From the NCBI GenBank assembly GCA_002419215.1, contig DIFQ01000142.1:1-17957 (forward strand): DNA of 17,957 nt, read 5' to 3'. Shown here one piece after another: positions 1 to 8,211 of the stretch; position 1 is the first letter of the stretch; every line of letters starts with the position of its first letter. Under the pieces are notes generated by a model. The model made no database searches. It was not told where the DNA came from and saw only the letters and a list, made by a program, of their open reading frames with translations. Position numbers and translations under genes: made by a program. Origin of the DNA: Syntrophaceae bacterium UBA5744 (GTDB taxonomy: Bacteria > Desulfobacterota > Syntrophia > Syntrophales > UBA2192).

Positions 1-10
1 TTAACGATGT

Positions 11-50
11 CGTGACACTTGTCAACTAGCCACTAGCCACTGATCACGAG
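11..50. repeat. Heptad tandem repeat downstream of argG (element A)
   Basis: From 11 to 45 the sequence reads as five 7-bp words in register, including CTTGTCA (18-24), two ACTAGCC (25-31 and 32-38) and ACTGATC (39-45). It lies just 3' of argG. A matching inverted arm, as seen in the other gaps, would lie left of the window and cannot be checked. Seen directly: the period of 7. Inferred: that it belongs with the other hairpin elements described here. Confidence 0.6.
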
Positions 51-61
51 CGCCTATGGCG

Positions 62-63
<2 letters not shown>
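49..63 (-). other. Small hairpin overlapping the argG stop codon
   Basis: A perfect 6-bp inverted repeat, AGCGCC and GGCGCT, with a 3-nt loop. Its outer bases overlap the argG TAG (62-64). No T-run follows on the minus strand, so it is not a canonical intrinsic terminator. It may act as a 3'-end hairpin or be chance. Confidence 0.45.
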
Positions 64-1282
<1,219 letters not shown>

Positions 1283-1302
1283 TGTTCGTTCCTCCTCTTC
1301 TT

Positions 1303-1412
1303 GATGAAGAAGGTGAGAGGGTGAGAGGGTAAGAAGCCTGGACAGGCCTTCGGCAGTACAAATGCCTCCTGCATTTCCAACCTTCTCACCTTCAAACCCT
1401 CAACCCCTCTGC
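1303..1412. repeat. Octad hairpin element between argF and argG (element B)
   Basis: The left arm has four 8-bp words in register: GATGAAGA (1303), AGGTGAGA (1311), GGGTGAGA (1319) and GGGTAAGA (1327). The right arm has TTCCAACC (1375), TTCTCACC (1383), TTCAAACC (1391) and CTCAACCC (1399). The right-arm words match the reverse complement of the left-arm words (TCTCACCC type). The middle contains a smaller perfect hairpin, AAATGC/GCATTT, at 1360-1376. On the argF-argG transcript the purine-rich arm comes first. It has no terminator-like T-run, so read-through to argG is plausible. Confidence 0.75.
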
Positions 1413-1451
1413 CGTCAGCTAGACAGCATGATCGTTTTCATGGCAACCACA

Positions 1452-2366
1452 TCACTTGCCCATTAATATTTCCAGGATGGCCTTCTGCACGTGAATCCTG
1501 TTTTCCGCTTCGTCCCAGACCACGGACCGGGGCCCGTCGAGGACCTCCGCGGAGATCTCCTCGCCGCGGTGCGCCGGCAGGCAGTGCATGACGATGGCAT
1601 CGGGCCTGGCGTGCCGCATCAGATTCCGGTTCACCTGGTAGCCTTCGAAGACCTTCGCGCGGGCTTCCTGCTCGTCCTCCTGGCCCATGCTGGCCCATAC
1701 GTCCGTGTAGACCACGTCGGCCTGCTTCACGGCCCGGACGGGGTCCCGGTAAAGAGAGACCCCCTTGGGGGCTTTCTTTTTCCCCCTCTCCAGGATCCGG
1801 GCGTCGGGGTCGTAGCCCTTCGGGCAGGCCAGGGCTAGTTTGAAGGGGAGCTTTGCCGCCGCGTCGATCCAGGAGTTTGCCACGTTGTTCCCGTCGCCCA
1901 CATAGGCGATCTTGAGCCCCTCGTAGGTGCCTTTTTTCTCGACAATGGTAAAGAGGTCGCTCACGATCTGGCAGGGATGCATGAGATCCGTCAGCCCGTT
2001 GATGACGGGGATTTCGGCATGCCGTGCAAACTCCTCGACGGACTCCTGGGCGAAGGTCCGGATCATGACGGCATCGAGGTAACGCGAGACGATCCTCGCC
2101 GTATCCGCGATGGTCTCGCCCCGGCCCAGCTGGGTGTCGCGGCTGTTGAGGTAGATGGCGAGCCCCCCCAGCTGATACATCCCGGCCTCGAAGGAGAGCC
2201 GCGTGCGCGTCGAGGACTTGTCGAAAATCATCCCCAGCGTCTTGCCGGCCAGGGGCTGGTAGATGATCCCGTCCTTCAGCATGGCCTTCAGCGTTGCCGC
2301 GTGGCTGAAGATCCGGTCGAAATCCTTCCTCGTCAGATCGTAGACACTCAGAAAATCTTTCTTCAA
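1452..2366 (-). CDS. argF: Ornithine carbamoyltransferase
   Basis: Transfers the carbamoyl group of carbamoyl phosphate to ornithine to form citrulline. The 304 residues match the family length. Carbamoyl-phosphate site: SSTRTR (51-56) and HPCQ (130-133). Ornithine site: DVWASMG (222-228) and HCLP (261-264). The start is TTG at 2364-2366, overlapping the argD TGA (2363-2365) as TTGA, so translation is probably coupled to argD. The resulting N-terminus, MKKDFLSVYDLT, matches the family, and no upstream in-frame ATG fits. A GGAG lies only 2 nt before the TTG, so it is poorly spaced as a ribosome site, which strengthens the coupling inference. Confidence 0.97.
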   Translation of the reverse strand: MKKDFLSVYDLTRKDFDRIFSHAATLKAMLKDGIIYQPLAGKTLGMIFDKSSTRTRLSFEAGMYQLGGLAIYLNSRDTQLGRGETIADTARIVSRYLDAVMIRTFAQESVEEFARHAEIPVINGLTDLMHPCQIVSDLFTIVEKKGTYEGLKIAYVGDGNNVANSWIDAAAKLPFKLALACPKGYDPDARILERGKKKAPKGVSLYRDPVRAVKQADVVYTDVWASMGQEDEQEARAKVFEGYQVNRNLMRHARPDAIVMHCLPAHRGEEISAEVLDGPRSVVWDEAENRIHVQKAILEILMGK

Positions 2367-3547
2367 CGCTCCATCACCTCATCGAGAACTTGCACCAGCC
2401 TGTCCACGTCCTGCCGCGTGATAACCAACGGCGGCACCATCCGGAGGATGTGGTCAAAGGTGCAGTTTATCAGAACCCCCCGCTCCAGGCAGGCCTTCAC
2501 GATGGAATTGCCTTCGACGGTCAGATCCAGCCCGACCAGGAGCCCCTTGCCGCGAACCTCCTGGATGACCGGATGATCCTTCCTCAGCGACCAGAGCCGC
2601 TCCTGAAGGTATTCGCCCATCTCCCGGCAGCTCTCCAGGAAGCCGTCCGCCAGGATTGTTTCCAGGGTCGCGACCGCCGCCGCCATGGCGAGCGGGTTTC
2701 CGCCGAACGTCGAGGCGTGCGTGCCCGGGCCGAAAGCGGCCGCAACCTTCTCCGTTGCGGCGAGCGCCCCCGCGGGGAACCCGTTTCCCAGGGCCTTGGC
2801 CAGCGTCATGATATCGGGCGCGGTGCCGTAGTGTTCGTACCCGAAAAGCCTGCCCGTCCGGCCCATGCCCGTCTGCACCTCGTCAAGGATCATGAGGATG
2901 CCCTTTCGGTCGCAGAGTTCCCGCACGGCCTTGAGATACCCCTCGTCGGGAACCCGCACCCCGCCCTCGCCCTGGATGGGCTCCAGCAGGACGGCGCAGG
3001 TCTTCTTCGACACGGCCTTTTCGAGGGCCTGCAAGTCGTTGAAGGGAACGTACTTGAACCCCTCGGGAAGCGGGGAGAAGCCCGCGTGGAACTTCTCCTG
3101 GCCCGTGGCCGTGATGGCCGCCAGGGTGCGCCCGTGGAAGGAACCCTTCATGGTGAGGATTTCATACTTCCCTCCCAGGTTTTCGTGGCCGTATTTTCGC
3201 GCCAGCTTGATGGCCGCCTCGTTGGCCTCGGCCCCGCTGTTGCAGAAGAACACCCGGTCGGCAAAGGAGTTCTCCACCAGCATCTCCGCAAACCGGATCT
3301 GGGGCTCCGTGTAGTAGAGATTCGAGACGTGCATCAGGGTACCGGCCTGCTTCCGGATGGCCTCGACCACCTTCGGGTGGGAGTGCCCCAGGCTGCAGAC
3401 GGCGATCCCCGCCACAAAGTCGACGTATTCTTTCCCCTCGATATCCCAGAGGTGCGCCCCCTCGCCCCGCACAAAGACAACGGGCTGGCGCCTGTAGGTC
3501 CCGACGATGTTCTTTTCCGATGATGCGATCAGCTCTTCCTTATTCAT
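2363..3547 (-). CDS. argD: Acetylornithine aminotransferase
   Basis: Class III PLP-dependent aminotransferase that converts N-acetylglutamate semialdehyde to N-acetylornithine; many homologues also use succinyl-diaminopimelate. From the ATG at 3545-3547 the product has 394 residues, the usual length. Visible motifs: SGAEANE (104-110, PLP phosphate contact), SFHGRT (136-141), LDEVQTG (221-227, Asp to the pyridine nitrogen), Schiff-base Lys251 in TLAKALGNGFP, and THASTFGGNP (276-285). A GTG 42 bp upstream (3587-3589) would add 14 residues, but it lies inside the argB-argD intergenic repeat and gives an unconserved extension, so I reject it. A weak AGGG precedes the chosen ATG. The gene is between argB and argF and overlaps the argF start. 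Confidence 0.97.
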   Translation of the reverse strand: MNKEELIASSEKNIVGTYRRQPVVFVRGEGAHLWDIEGKEYVDFVAGIAVCSLGHSHPKVVEAIRKQAGTLMHVSNLYYTEPQIRFAEMLVENSFADRVFFCNSGAEANEAAIKLARKYGHENLGGKYEILTMKGSFHGRTLAAITATGQEKFHAGFSPLPEGFKYVPFNDLQALEKAVSKKTCAVLLEPIQGEGGVRVPDEGYLKAVRELCDRKGILMILDEVQTGMGRTGRLFGYEHYGTAPDIMTLAKALGNGFPAGALAATEKVAAAFGPGTHASTFGGNPLAMAAAVATLETILADGFLESCREMGEYLQERLWSLRKDHPVIQEVRGKGLLVGLDLTVEGNSIVKACLERGVLINCTFDHILRMVPPLVITRQDVDRLVQVLDEVMER

Positions 3548-3580
3548 TCTGCCCTGTACCCTATGATGAAAGGGATCATT

Positions 3581-3628
3581 CACCCTCACCCCAACCCTCT
3601 CCCCTCAAGGGAGAGGGAGCTGAGGGGT
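3581..3628. repeat. C-rich/G-rich hairpin between argB and argD (element C)
   Basis: A perfect 9-bp stem, CCCTCTCCC (3595-3603) and GGGAGAGGG (3609-3617), with a 5-nt loop, is extended imperfectly outward by CCCTCACCCC on the left and TGAGGGG on the right. Words of 6 to 7 bp are visible but the register is less clean than in the other elements. Here the pyrimidine-rich arm comes first on the transcript, opposite to most other elements in the window. Confidence 0.65.
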
Positions 3629-3646
3629 TCGTGCTTTACAGCACGA
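3629..3646 (-). other. Tetraloop hairpin carrying the argB stop codon
   Basis: On the minus-strand RNA, a perfect 7-bp stem (UCGUGCU and AGCACGA) closes a GUAA loop, which is a GNRA tetraloop. The UAA of that loop is the argB stop codon (3636-3638). Seen directly in the sequence. A role in mRNA 3'-end stability or in termination and reinitiation is inference only. Confidence 0.55.
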
Positions 3647-4529
3647 TTTCGGTACCGACGCCCTGATCCGTGAAGACCTCCAGGAGCATGGCGTGCTTCT
3701 TCCGGCCGTCGATGATGTGGGTCTTGCGCACGCCGCCGCGCAGCGCCTTGAGGCAGCACTTCACCTTGGGAAACATGCCTCCGGCGATGGTCCCGTCGTC
3801 GATCATCTGGAGAGCCCTGCCGTTGTCCATCGTGTTGATGAGCCGCTTCTCGCTGTCCCAGACGCCCTCCACGTCCGTCAGCAGAACGAGCTTCTCGGCC
3901 TTCAGGGCCGCCGCCACCTCGCCGGCCACGATGTCGGCATTGATGTTGTAGGTCTCGCCGTGATCGCCCATCCCCGTGGGTGCGATCACGGGGATGAAGC
4001 CGTCCTTCACGAGCGACATGATGAGTTCGGCGTTGATCTCCTTGACCTTGCCCACGAGCCCGACGTCGATGATTTCCGTCGGGATGTCCTTCTGCTTCTC
4101 CTCGTTGAGGTAGTACTTCTCGGCGCGTGTCAGGTTCCCGTCCTTGCCGGAAAGCCCCACGGCCTTGCCGCCGTTGCGGTTGATGAGGCCCACGATCTCC
4201 TTGTTCACGGAGCCCACGAGGACCATCTCGACGATGTTCATGGTCTCCTCGTCGGTGACCCGCATGCCCTGGATGAACTGCGACTCTTTCCCGAGCTTCT
4301 TCAGGACGGCGCCGATCTGGGGCCCGCCGCCATGGACGACGACGGGGTTGAGCCCGATGTACTTCATCATGACGATGTCCATGGCAAAGAGCTTCTTCAA
4401 CTCGTCGTCCACCATGGCATGCCCGCCGTACTTGACGACGATCGTCTTGTTGTAGAACCGGCGAATGTAAGGCAGCGCCTCGAGAAGAATTTCCGCCCGC
4501 TCCTGGGCACCCAATGTCACTTCTGCCAT
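3636..4529 (-). CDS. argB: Acetylglutamate kinase
   Basis: Phosphorylates N-acetylglutamate, the second step of arginine synthesis and usually the feedback-controlled one in linear or cyclic pathways. 297 residues, normal length. Amino-acid-kinase motifs: VVKYGGHAM (31-39, Lys33), VVHGGGPQIG (64-73), NADIVAGEVA (197-206) and LLTDVEGVWD (216-225). The N-terminal helix before the kinase core (about residues 8-28, AEILLEALPYIRRFYNK) and the C-terminal HIIDGRKKHAMLLEVFTDQG block are those found in arginine-inhibited hexameric enzymes, so feedback inhibition by arginine is likely (family knowledge). The ATG at 4527-4529 has AGAGGTG about 5 nt upstream. First gene of the arg cluster, 218 bp after hslU. 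Confidence 0.98.
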   Translation of the reverse strand: MAEVTLGAQERAEILLEALPYIRRFYNKTIVVKYGGHAMVDDELKKLFAMDIVMMKYIGLNPVVVHGGGPQIGAVLKKLGKESQFIQGMRVTDEETMNIVEMVLVGSVNKEIVGLINRNGGKAVGLSGKDGNLTRAEKYYLNEEKQKDIPTEIIDVGLVGKVKEINAELIMSLVKDGFIPVIAPTGMGDHGETYNINADIVAGEVAAALKAEKLVLLTDVEGVWDSEKRLINTMDNGRALQMIDDGTIAGGMFPKVKCCLKALRGGVRKTHIIDGRKKHAMLLEVFTDQGVGTEIVL

Positions 4530-4578
4530 GTCAGCACCTCTGGAATTCGATTTTCACCATAATGGCATGCCGCGCAAC

Positions 4579-4744
4579 GGGTTTCGGGTCTCGGGTATAG
4601 GGTATAGGGGCTAAGGTACTAAAGATTTTTATAACGAAATCTGCTTCATTCCCGAGACCCGATACCCGATACCCCGTTTTCATCTTCTGATACCCGATAC
4701 CCTAGACCCTAAACCCGATACCCTAGACCCTAAACCCGATACCC
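4579..4744. repeat. Long heptad hairpin and tandem array between hslU and argB (element D)
   Basis: Left arm: 7-bp words GGGTTTC, GGGTCTC, GGGTATA (twice), GGGGCTA and AGGTACT, running without slippage from 4579 to 4620. An apex stem, AGATTT (4623-4628) and AAATCT (4637-4642), closes the hairpin. Right arm: fourteen heptads from 4647 to 4744, mostly GATACCC, TAGACCC and TAAACCC; even two decayed words (4675-4688) keep the register. Inside this, a 21-bp three-word block is duplicated (4696-4716 and 4717-4737), and one more GATACCC follows. The array stops 3 bp short of the hslU TGA. On the transcript the G-rich arm comes first. The words resemble telomere repeats only by chance. Confidence 0.85.
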
Positions 4745-4747
4745 TTC

Positions 4748-6142
4748 TCAAAGGATGTAGCGGCTCAGATCCTCGTCCTCGACGATGTCTTCGAGCTTGT
4801 CCCTCACGTAGGCCGCGTCGATGATGATTTCCCGGTCCTTCATCTCCGGCGCGTCGAAGGAAATCTCATCGAGCAGCGTCTCCATGATCGTGTAGAGCCT
4901 TCGAGCGCCGATGTTCTCGGTGCGCTCGTTGACGATGGAGGCCACCTCGGCGATCTCGGCAACGGCATCGGCGGTGTATTCGATCTTCACCCCCTCCGTG
5001 GCGAGCATCTCGATGTACTGCTTCACCAGGGCGTTGGAGGGCTCCGTGAGGATCCGGATGAAGTCTTCCTTCGTGAGCGAGTCGAGCTCGACCCGGATCG
5101 GGAAGCGGCCCTGCAGCTCCGGGATCAGGTCCGAGGGCTTCGTCGTGCTGAAGGCCCCGGCCGCGATGAAGAGGATGTGGTCCGTCTTCACCATTCCGTA
5201 CTTCGTGTTGACCGTGGAGCCTTCCACGATGGGAAGCAGGTCCCGCTGGACCCCCTCGCGCGAGACATCGGGCCCGTGCGCGGTGTTGCTCCCCACGATC
5301 TTGTCGATCTCGTCGAGGAAGATGATCCCCGACTGCTCGACGCGGGTCAGGGCTCCGCGGATCACCTTGTCCATGTCGATGAGACGCTGCACCTCCTCTT
5401 CCTCGAGGATCGTGATCGCCTCGGGGACCCTCACGCGGCGCCGCTTTTTCTTCTGCGGAAAGATGTTCCCGAACATCTCCTTGATGTTGAGGCCCAGGTC
5501 CTCGACGCCCGACGACGAAAAGACCTCGATCATGGGGCCCCCGCCCTTTTCGGTGATCTCCAGGTTGACGACGCGGCTGTCGAGCTTGCCCTCCCGCAGC
5601 ATCTGGCGGAGCTTCTCGCGGGTGTCCACGGAGCCTGACTCCGCCTCGCCCGCCTGCCCCTCCATGCCCTCGGGGCTCCGGATCTCGGCCCGCTTCATGG
5701 GAAGCAGCAGATCCAGGACCCGGTCCTCGGCCATTTCTTTCGCCTTGGCCCGGACGTTCCCCATCTCCTCCTGTTTGATCATGCTCACGGCGATCTCCAT
5801 GAGGTCGCGGATCATGGAGTCCACGTCGCGCCCCACGTAGCCCACCTCCGTGAACTTCGAGGCCTCGATTTTGAGGAACGGCGAATTGTCCAGCTTGGCG
5901 AGCCTGCGGGCGATCTCCGTCTTGCCCACACCGGTAGGGCCGATCATGATGATGTTCTTCGGGGCGATCTCGTCTCGCAGGTCGGCCCGGACGTTCTGGC
6001 GCCTCCAGCGGTTCCTGAGCGCTATGGCCACGGCCCGCTTGGCCTCGCCCTGGCCGACGATGTACTTGTCCAGCTCTGAAACGATTTTCTTGGGGGTCAG
6101 TTCGATTGCAGACATATCCTTACTTTTCTCGACAGAGTTCAT
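4748..6142 (-). CDS. hslU: ATP-dependent protease ATPase subunit HslU (ClpY)
   Basis: AAA+ unfoldase that feeds substrates into the HslV peptidase. 464 residues from the ATG at 6140-6142. Motifs: Walker A GPTGVGKT (68-75), pore loop GYVG (101-104), Walker B FLDEID (275-280), sensor/arginine region ELQGRFP (342-348), sensor 2 GARR (412-415), and the conserved C-terminal tail DLSRYIL (458-464), which docks into HslV pockets. The variable I-domain spans roughly 110-240. A second ATG at 6113-6115 (residue 10, MSAIELTPKKIV) would match the family N-terminus better, but its AAGGA lies only 1 nt from the ATG; both starts have weak ribosome sites. It follows hslV, and argB follows it. Confidence 0.97.
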   Translation of the reverse strand: MNSVEKSKDMSAIELTPKKIVSELDKYIVGQGEAKRAVAIALRNRWRRQNVRADLRDEIAPKNIIMIGPTGVGKTEIARRLAKLDNSPFLKIEASKFTEVGYVGRDVDSMIRDLMEIAVSMIKQEEMGNVRAKAKEMAEDRVLDLLLPMKRAEIRSPEGMEGQAGEAESGSVDTREKLRQMLREGKLDSRVVNLEITEKGGGPMIEVFSSSGVEDLGLNIKEMFGNIFPQKKKRRRVRVPEAITILEEEEVQRLIDMDKVIRGALTRVEQSGIIFLDEIDKIVGSNTAHGPDVSREGVQRDLLPIVEGSTVNTKYGMVKTDHILFIAAGAFSTTKPSDLIPELQGRFPIRVELDSLTKEDFIRILTEPSNALVKQYIEMLATEGVKIEYTADAVAEIAEVASIVNERTENIGARRLYTIMETLLDEISFDAPEMKDREIIIDAAYVRDKLEDIVEDEDLSRYIL

Positions 6143-6161
6143 TGTCCCGCATCAAGCCCGC

Positions 6162-6257
6162 GAAGATCGGAAGATCGGAAGCGAGGAAGCGCGGATAAGA
6201 AATAAAATGAATCCTGCATCCACTCCGCTCTTCTGCTCTTCCTAACCTCCTGGCTTC
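6162..6257. repeat. Octad hairpin element between hslV and hslU (element E)
   Basis: Left arm octads: GAAGATCG (6162 and 6170), GAAGCGAG (6178), GAAGCGCG (6186). Right arm octads: ATCCACTC (6218), CGCTCTTC (6226), TGCTCTTC (6234), CTAACCTC (6242), CTGGCTTC (6250). The arms are imperfectly complementary and separated by an A-rich loop of about 24 bp. It is closely related to element G at 8016-8137, loop included. The purine-rich arm comes first on the hslV-hslU transcript. Confidence 0.8.
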
Positions 6258-6305
6258 AAACGCAAATACGGAAAACATTCTTAAGGCCGCTTAGGCCACG
6301 AGCCG

Positions 6306-6896
6306 TCAGCGCTTGACTTTAGACTTACGCTCCGGTTCGGGCTCTTCGTCCGCAGTGAGATCGATCTCCTCGATCGTGACCCGGTCGTTCGTGTAGACAC
6401 ACAACTCCGAGGCGATCCGCATGGACTCCCGGGCGATTTCGGCCGCATCCAGATCGGAGTGTTTCACAAGGGCACGCGCCGCCGCCTGGGCGTAAGGGCC
6501 GCCGGAGCCTATGGCGGCCACGTTGTCGTCGGACTCGATCACGTCGCCGTTCCCGGAGATGACGAGAAAGTCATCCCGGCTGACTGCGATCATGAGGGCC
6601 TCCAGGTGGCGCAGCACCCTGTCCGTGCGCCAGTCCTTGGTCAGTTCCACGGCCGCCCGCAGCAGGTTGCCGTTGTACTGCTCGAGCTTCTGGTCGAAGC
6701 GGTCGAAAAGCGTAAAGGCGTCCGCCGTGGCGCCGGCAAAACCGACGATGACCCGGTTGTGATAGAGCCGGCGGACCTTGCGCGCCCCGTGCTTGATGAT
6801 CGTCTGGTCGAAGGTCACCTGCCCGTCGCCGGCCACGACAACCTTGTCCTTGTGCTTCAGTGCGATGATGGTGGTGCCGTGAAACTTCATGTCCAT
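6306..6896 (-). CDS. hslV: ATP-dependent protease peptidase subunit HslV (ClpQ)
   Basis: Threonine peptidase of the proteasome beta-subunit fold that forms the proteolytic core with HslU. From the ATG at 6894-6896 (AAAGGG about 6 nt upstream) the product has 196 residues. The sequence MDMKFHG precedes the double Thr, so maturation by cleavage between Gly7 and Thr8 is expected to expose the nucleophile. Counting Thr8 as Thr1, Asp24 and Lys40 fall at the catalytic D17 and K33 positions, and GSGG (130-133) supplies the active-site serine. The tail after 180 is charged (EEPEPERKSKVKR), longer than in E. coli. An ATG at 6948-6950 would add 18 unconserved residues and lies next to a repeat, so I do not use it. 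Confidence 0.97.
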   Translation of the reverse strand: MDMKFHGTTIIALKHKDKVVVAGDGQVTFDQTIIKHGARKVRRLYHNRVIVGFAGATADAFTLFDRFDQKLEQYNGNLLRAAVELTKDWRTDRVLRHLEALMIAVSRDDFLVISGNGDVIESDDNVAAIGSGGPYAQAAARALVKHSDLDAAEIARESMRIASELCVYTNDRVTIEEIDLTADEEPEPERKSKVKR

Positions 6897-6953
6897 TCGG
6901 TGCCCTTTGCTCTCCTTCCAGTGTCGTGTCCGACCGTGGTTGCCGTTCATAGC

Positions 6954-7028
6954 CTACAGCCCACAGTCTACAGCCGACAGCAAAGAGTCGTTTCTGTCTG
7001 TCGGCTGACGGCTGTCGGCTGTCGGCTG
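6954..7028. repeat. Heptad hairpin element between xerC and hslV (element F)
   Basis: Left arm heptads: CTACAGC (6954), CCACAGT (6961), CTACAGC (6968), CGACAGC (6975). Right arm heptads: TCGGCTG (7001), ACGGCTG (7008), TCGGCTG (7015 and 7022). The arms are mutually complementary (GCTGTCG type). The right arm ends 1 bp before the xerC stop codon (7030-7032). No T-run suggests a terminator. Confidence 0.8.
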
Positions 7029-7029
7029 C

Positions 7030-7971
7030 CTATCCTTTCGCCTTCGGGTGAGCGCGATCGTAGATCTCCATCAGTTTCGCCACGCTCACCGACGTGTACT
7101 TCTGTGTCGTAGAGAGATTCTCGTGGCCCAGCAGTTCCTGGATCGCCCTCAGGTCCGCCCCCGCGTCGAGCAGGTGGGTCGCGAAGCTGTGCCTGAGCGT
7201 ATGGGGACTCACCTTCTTGCTGATCCCGCTCTGGAGCACGTACCGGTCAACGATCCGGGCCACGCTTCGCTGGGTGATTCTCCTGCCGTTTCGGCTCAGG
7301 AAAAGCGGCGGGTCGCTCTCGCCTGCCTGCTGTTTCTGCAGCAATTCATTTCGCGCGGCCAGGTATTCCCGTAAAGACCGCAGGGCCTGCGGGCCCACCG
7401 GAACGATCCGTTCTTTTTTCCCCTTCCCGCGGACCTTCACGAGGCTCCGGCCAAAGTCGATGTCGCCCAGGTTGAGCCCCGTCAGTTCGCTCACCCGCAT
7501 TCCCGAGGAGTAAAAGAGCTCGAGCATGGCCCGGTCCCGAAACCCCTCGGCATCACCGGAAAACTTCAGATTCAAAAGCGAGAACATCTCCTCGACCGGC
7601 AGAAAGGTGGGGAGATATTTTTCCGCCTTCGGTGCCTGCACCATCTCGGCCGGGTTCACCCGGACCCTGCCTTCCCGCAGAAGGTAGTTGAAGAAGGTGC
7701 GAAGGGCGGCGACCTTCCGGACAATCGTCACCTTCCGCACCTGGCTGCGGTACAGCGAGCTGAGAAAGGACCGGACGGCCACGTGGTCGATCGCCTCGAG
7801 TTGCCCCCGCTCCGACGCAGCCTGCGGCATCAGGCCGCTTTCCTCCAGGTACCGCCGGAACTGCCTGAGGTCCGCCAGGTAGCTGCGCAGGGTGTGGGGA
7901 CTGAGGTTGCGTTCCGTCGCCAGGTGGTCCCCGAAGTCCTCGATCGCCCGTTCCATGACCCCGTTCCCCAT
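7030..7971 (-). CDS. xerC: Tyrosine recombinase XerC
   Basis: Site-specific recombinase that, with XerD, resolves chromosome dimers at dif. The product has 313 residues from the ATG at 7969-7971, a typical length. An N-terminal SAM-like core-binding domain (about 8-95) precedes the catalytic domain. The full catalytic set is visible in this numbering: Arg159 (GMRVSEL), Lys183 (RGKGKK), His257 and Arg260 (HTLRH), His283 (LGHENL) and nucleophile Tyr292 (TQKY). Starts at TTG 7978-7980 or ATG 7954-7956 are also possible; the last gives the commonest family N-terminus (MERAIEDFGDHL). Assignment to XerC rather than XerD rests on overall similarity and on its place upstream of hslV. No integrase-type extra domain is seen. 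Confidence 0.92.
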   Translation of the reverse strand: MGNGVMERAIEDFGDHLATERNLSPHTLRSYLADLRQFRRYLEESGLMPQAASERGQLEAIDHVAVRSFLSSLYRSQVRKVTIVRKVAALRTFFNYLLREGRVRVNPAEMVQAPKAEKYLPTFLPVEEMFSLLNLKFSGDAEGFRDRAMLELFYSSGMRVSELTGLNLGDIDFGRSLVKVRGKGKKERIVPVGPQALRSLREYLAARNELLQKQQAGESDPPLFLSRNGRRITQRSVARIVDRYVLQSGISKKVSPHTLRHSFATHLLDAGADLRAIQELLGHENLSTTQKYTSVSVAKLMEIYDRAHPKAKG

Positions 7972-8015
7972 TGCGTCCAACCGATATTTGGATCACGTGT
8001 ACCGTAATCGCTCAG

Positions 8016-8137
8016 TTCAAGGCGTCGAGGCCGCGAAGATCGGAAGAGCGGAAGCGAGGAAGCGCGGACAGAAATAGAAACAAATCCCGTATCCACTCCG
8101 CTCTTCCGCTCTTCATCACTTCCTAACTTCGAACTCC
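8016..8137. repeat. Octad hairpin element upstream of xerC (element G)
   Basis: Left arm: seven octads in register from 8016 to 8071, among them CGCGAAGA (8032), TCGGAAGA (8040), GCGGAAGC (8048) and GAGGAAGC (8056). Right arm: TATCCACT (8090), CCGCTCTT (8098 and 8106), CATCACTT (8114), CCTAACTT (8122), CGAACTCC (8130). It shares about 80 bp, including the A-rich loop, with element E. With element H it fills most of the 321-bp gap between xerC and the DUF3553 gene. Confidence 0.8.
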
Positions 8138-8211
8138 GGTGCGGTTAACCCTGCCGCTGCACACCCGGGAACAGGCCGAAGCGTTCTCTATATCAGGCCC
8201 CAATAAAAATA

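Noticed and set aside
4689..4744. Telomere-like repeats (TTTAGGG type on the minus strand)
   Set aside because: The flanking genes are plainly bacterial, the words vary (GATACCC, TAGACCC), and the array is internal and part of a hairpin; the similarity is chance.
4579..4744. CRISPR array
   Set aside because: Units are 7 bp with no spacers, and no cas genes are nearby.
7030..7971. Phage or integron integrase
   Set aside because: The length, lack of an extra DNA-binding domain and position beside hslV-hslU fit the housekeeping XerC; no att repeats or phage genes are seen.
8016..8137. Adapter contamination of the assembly
   Set aside because: The adapter-like bases sit in frame with an octad array and have a related copy at 6162-6257 that differs at the diagnostic bases, so the sequence looks native.
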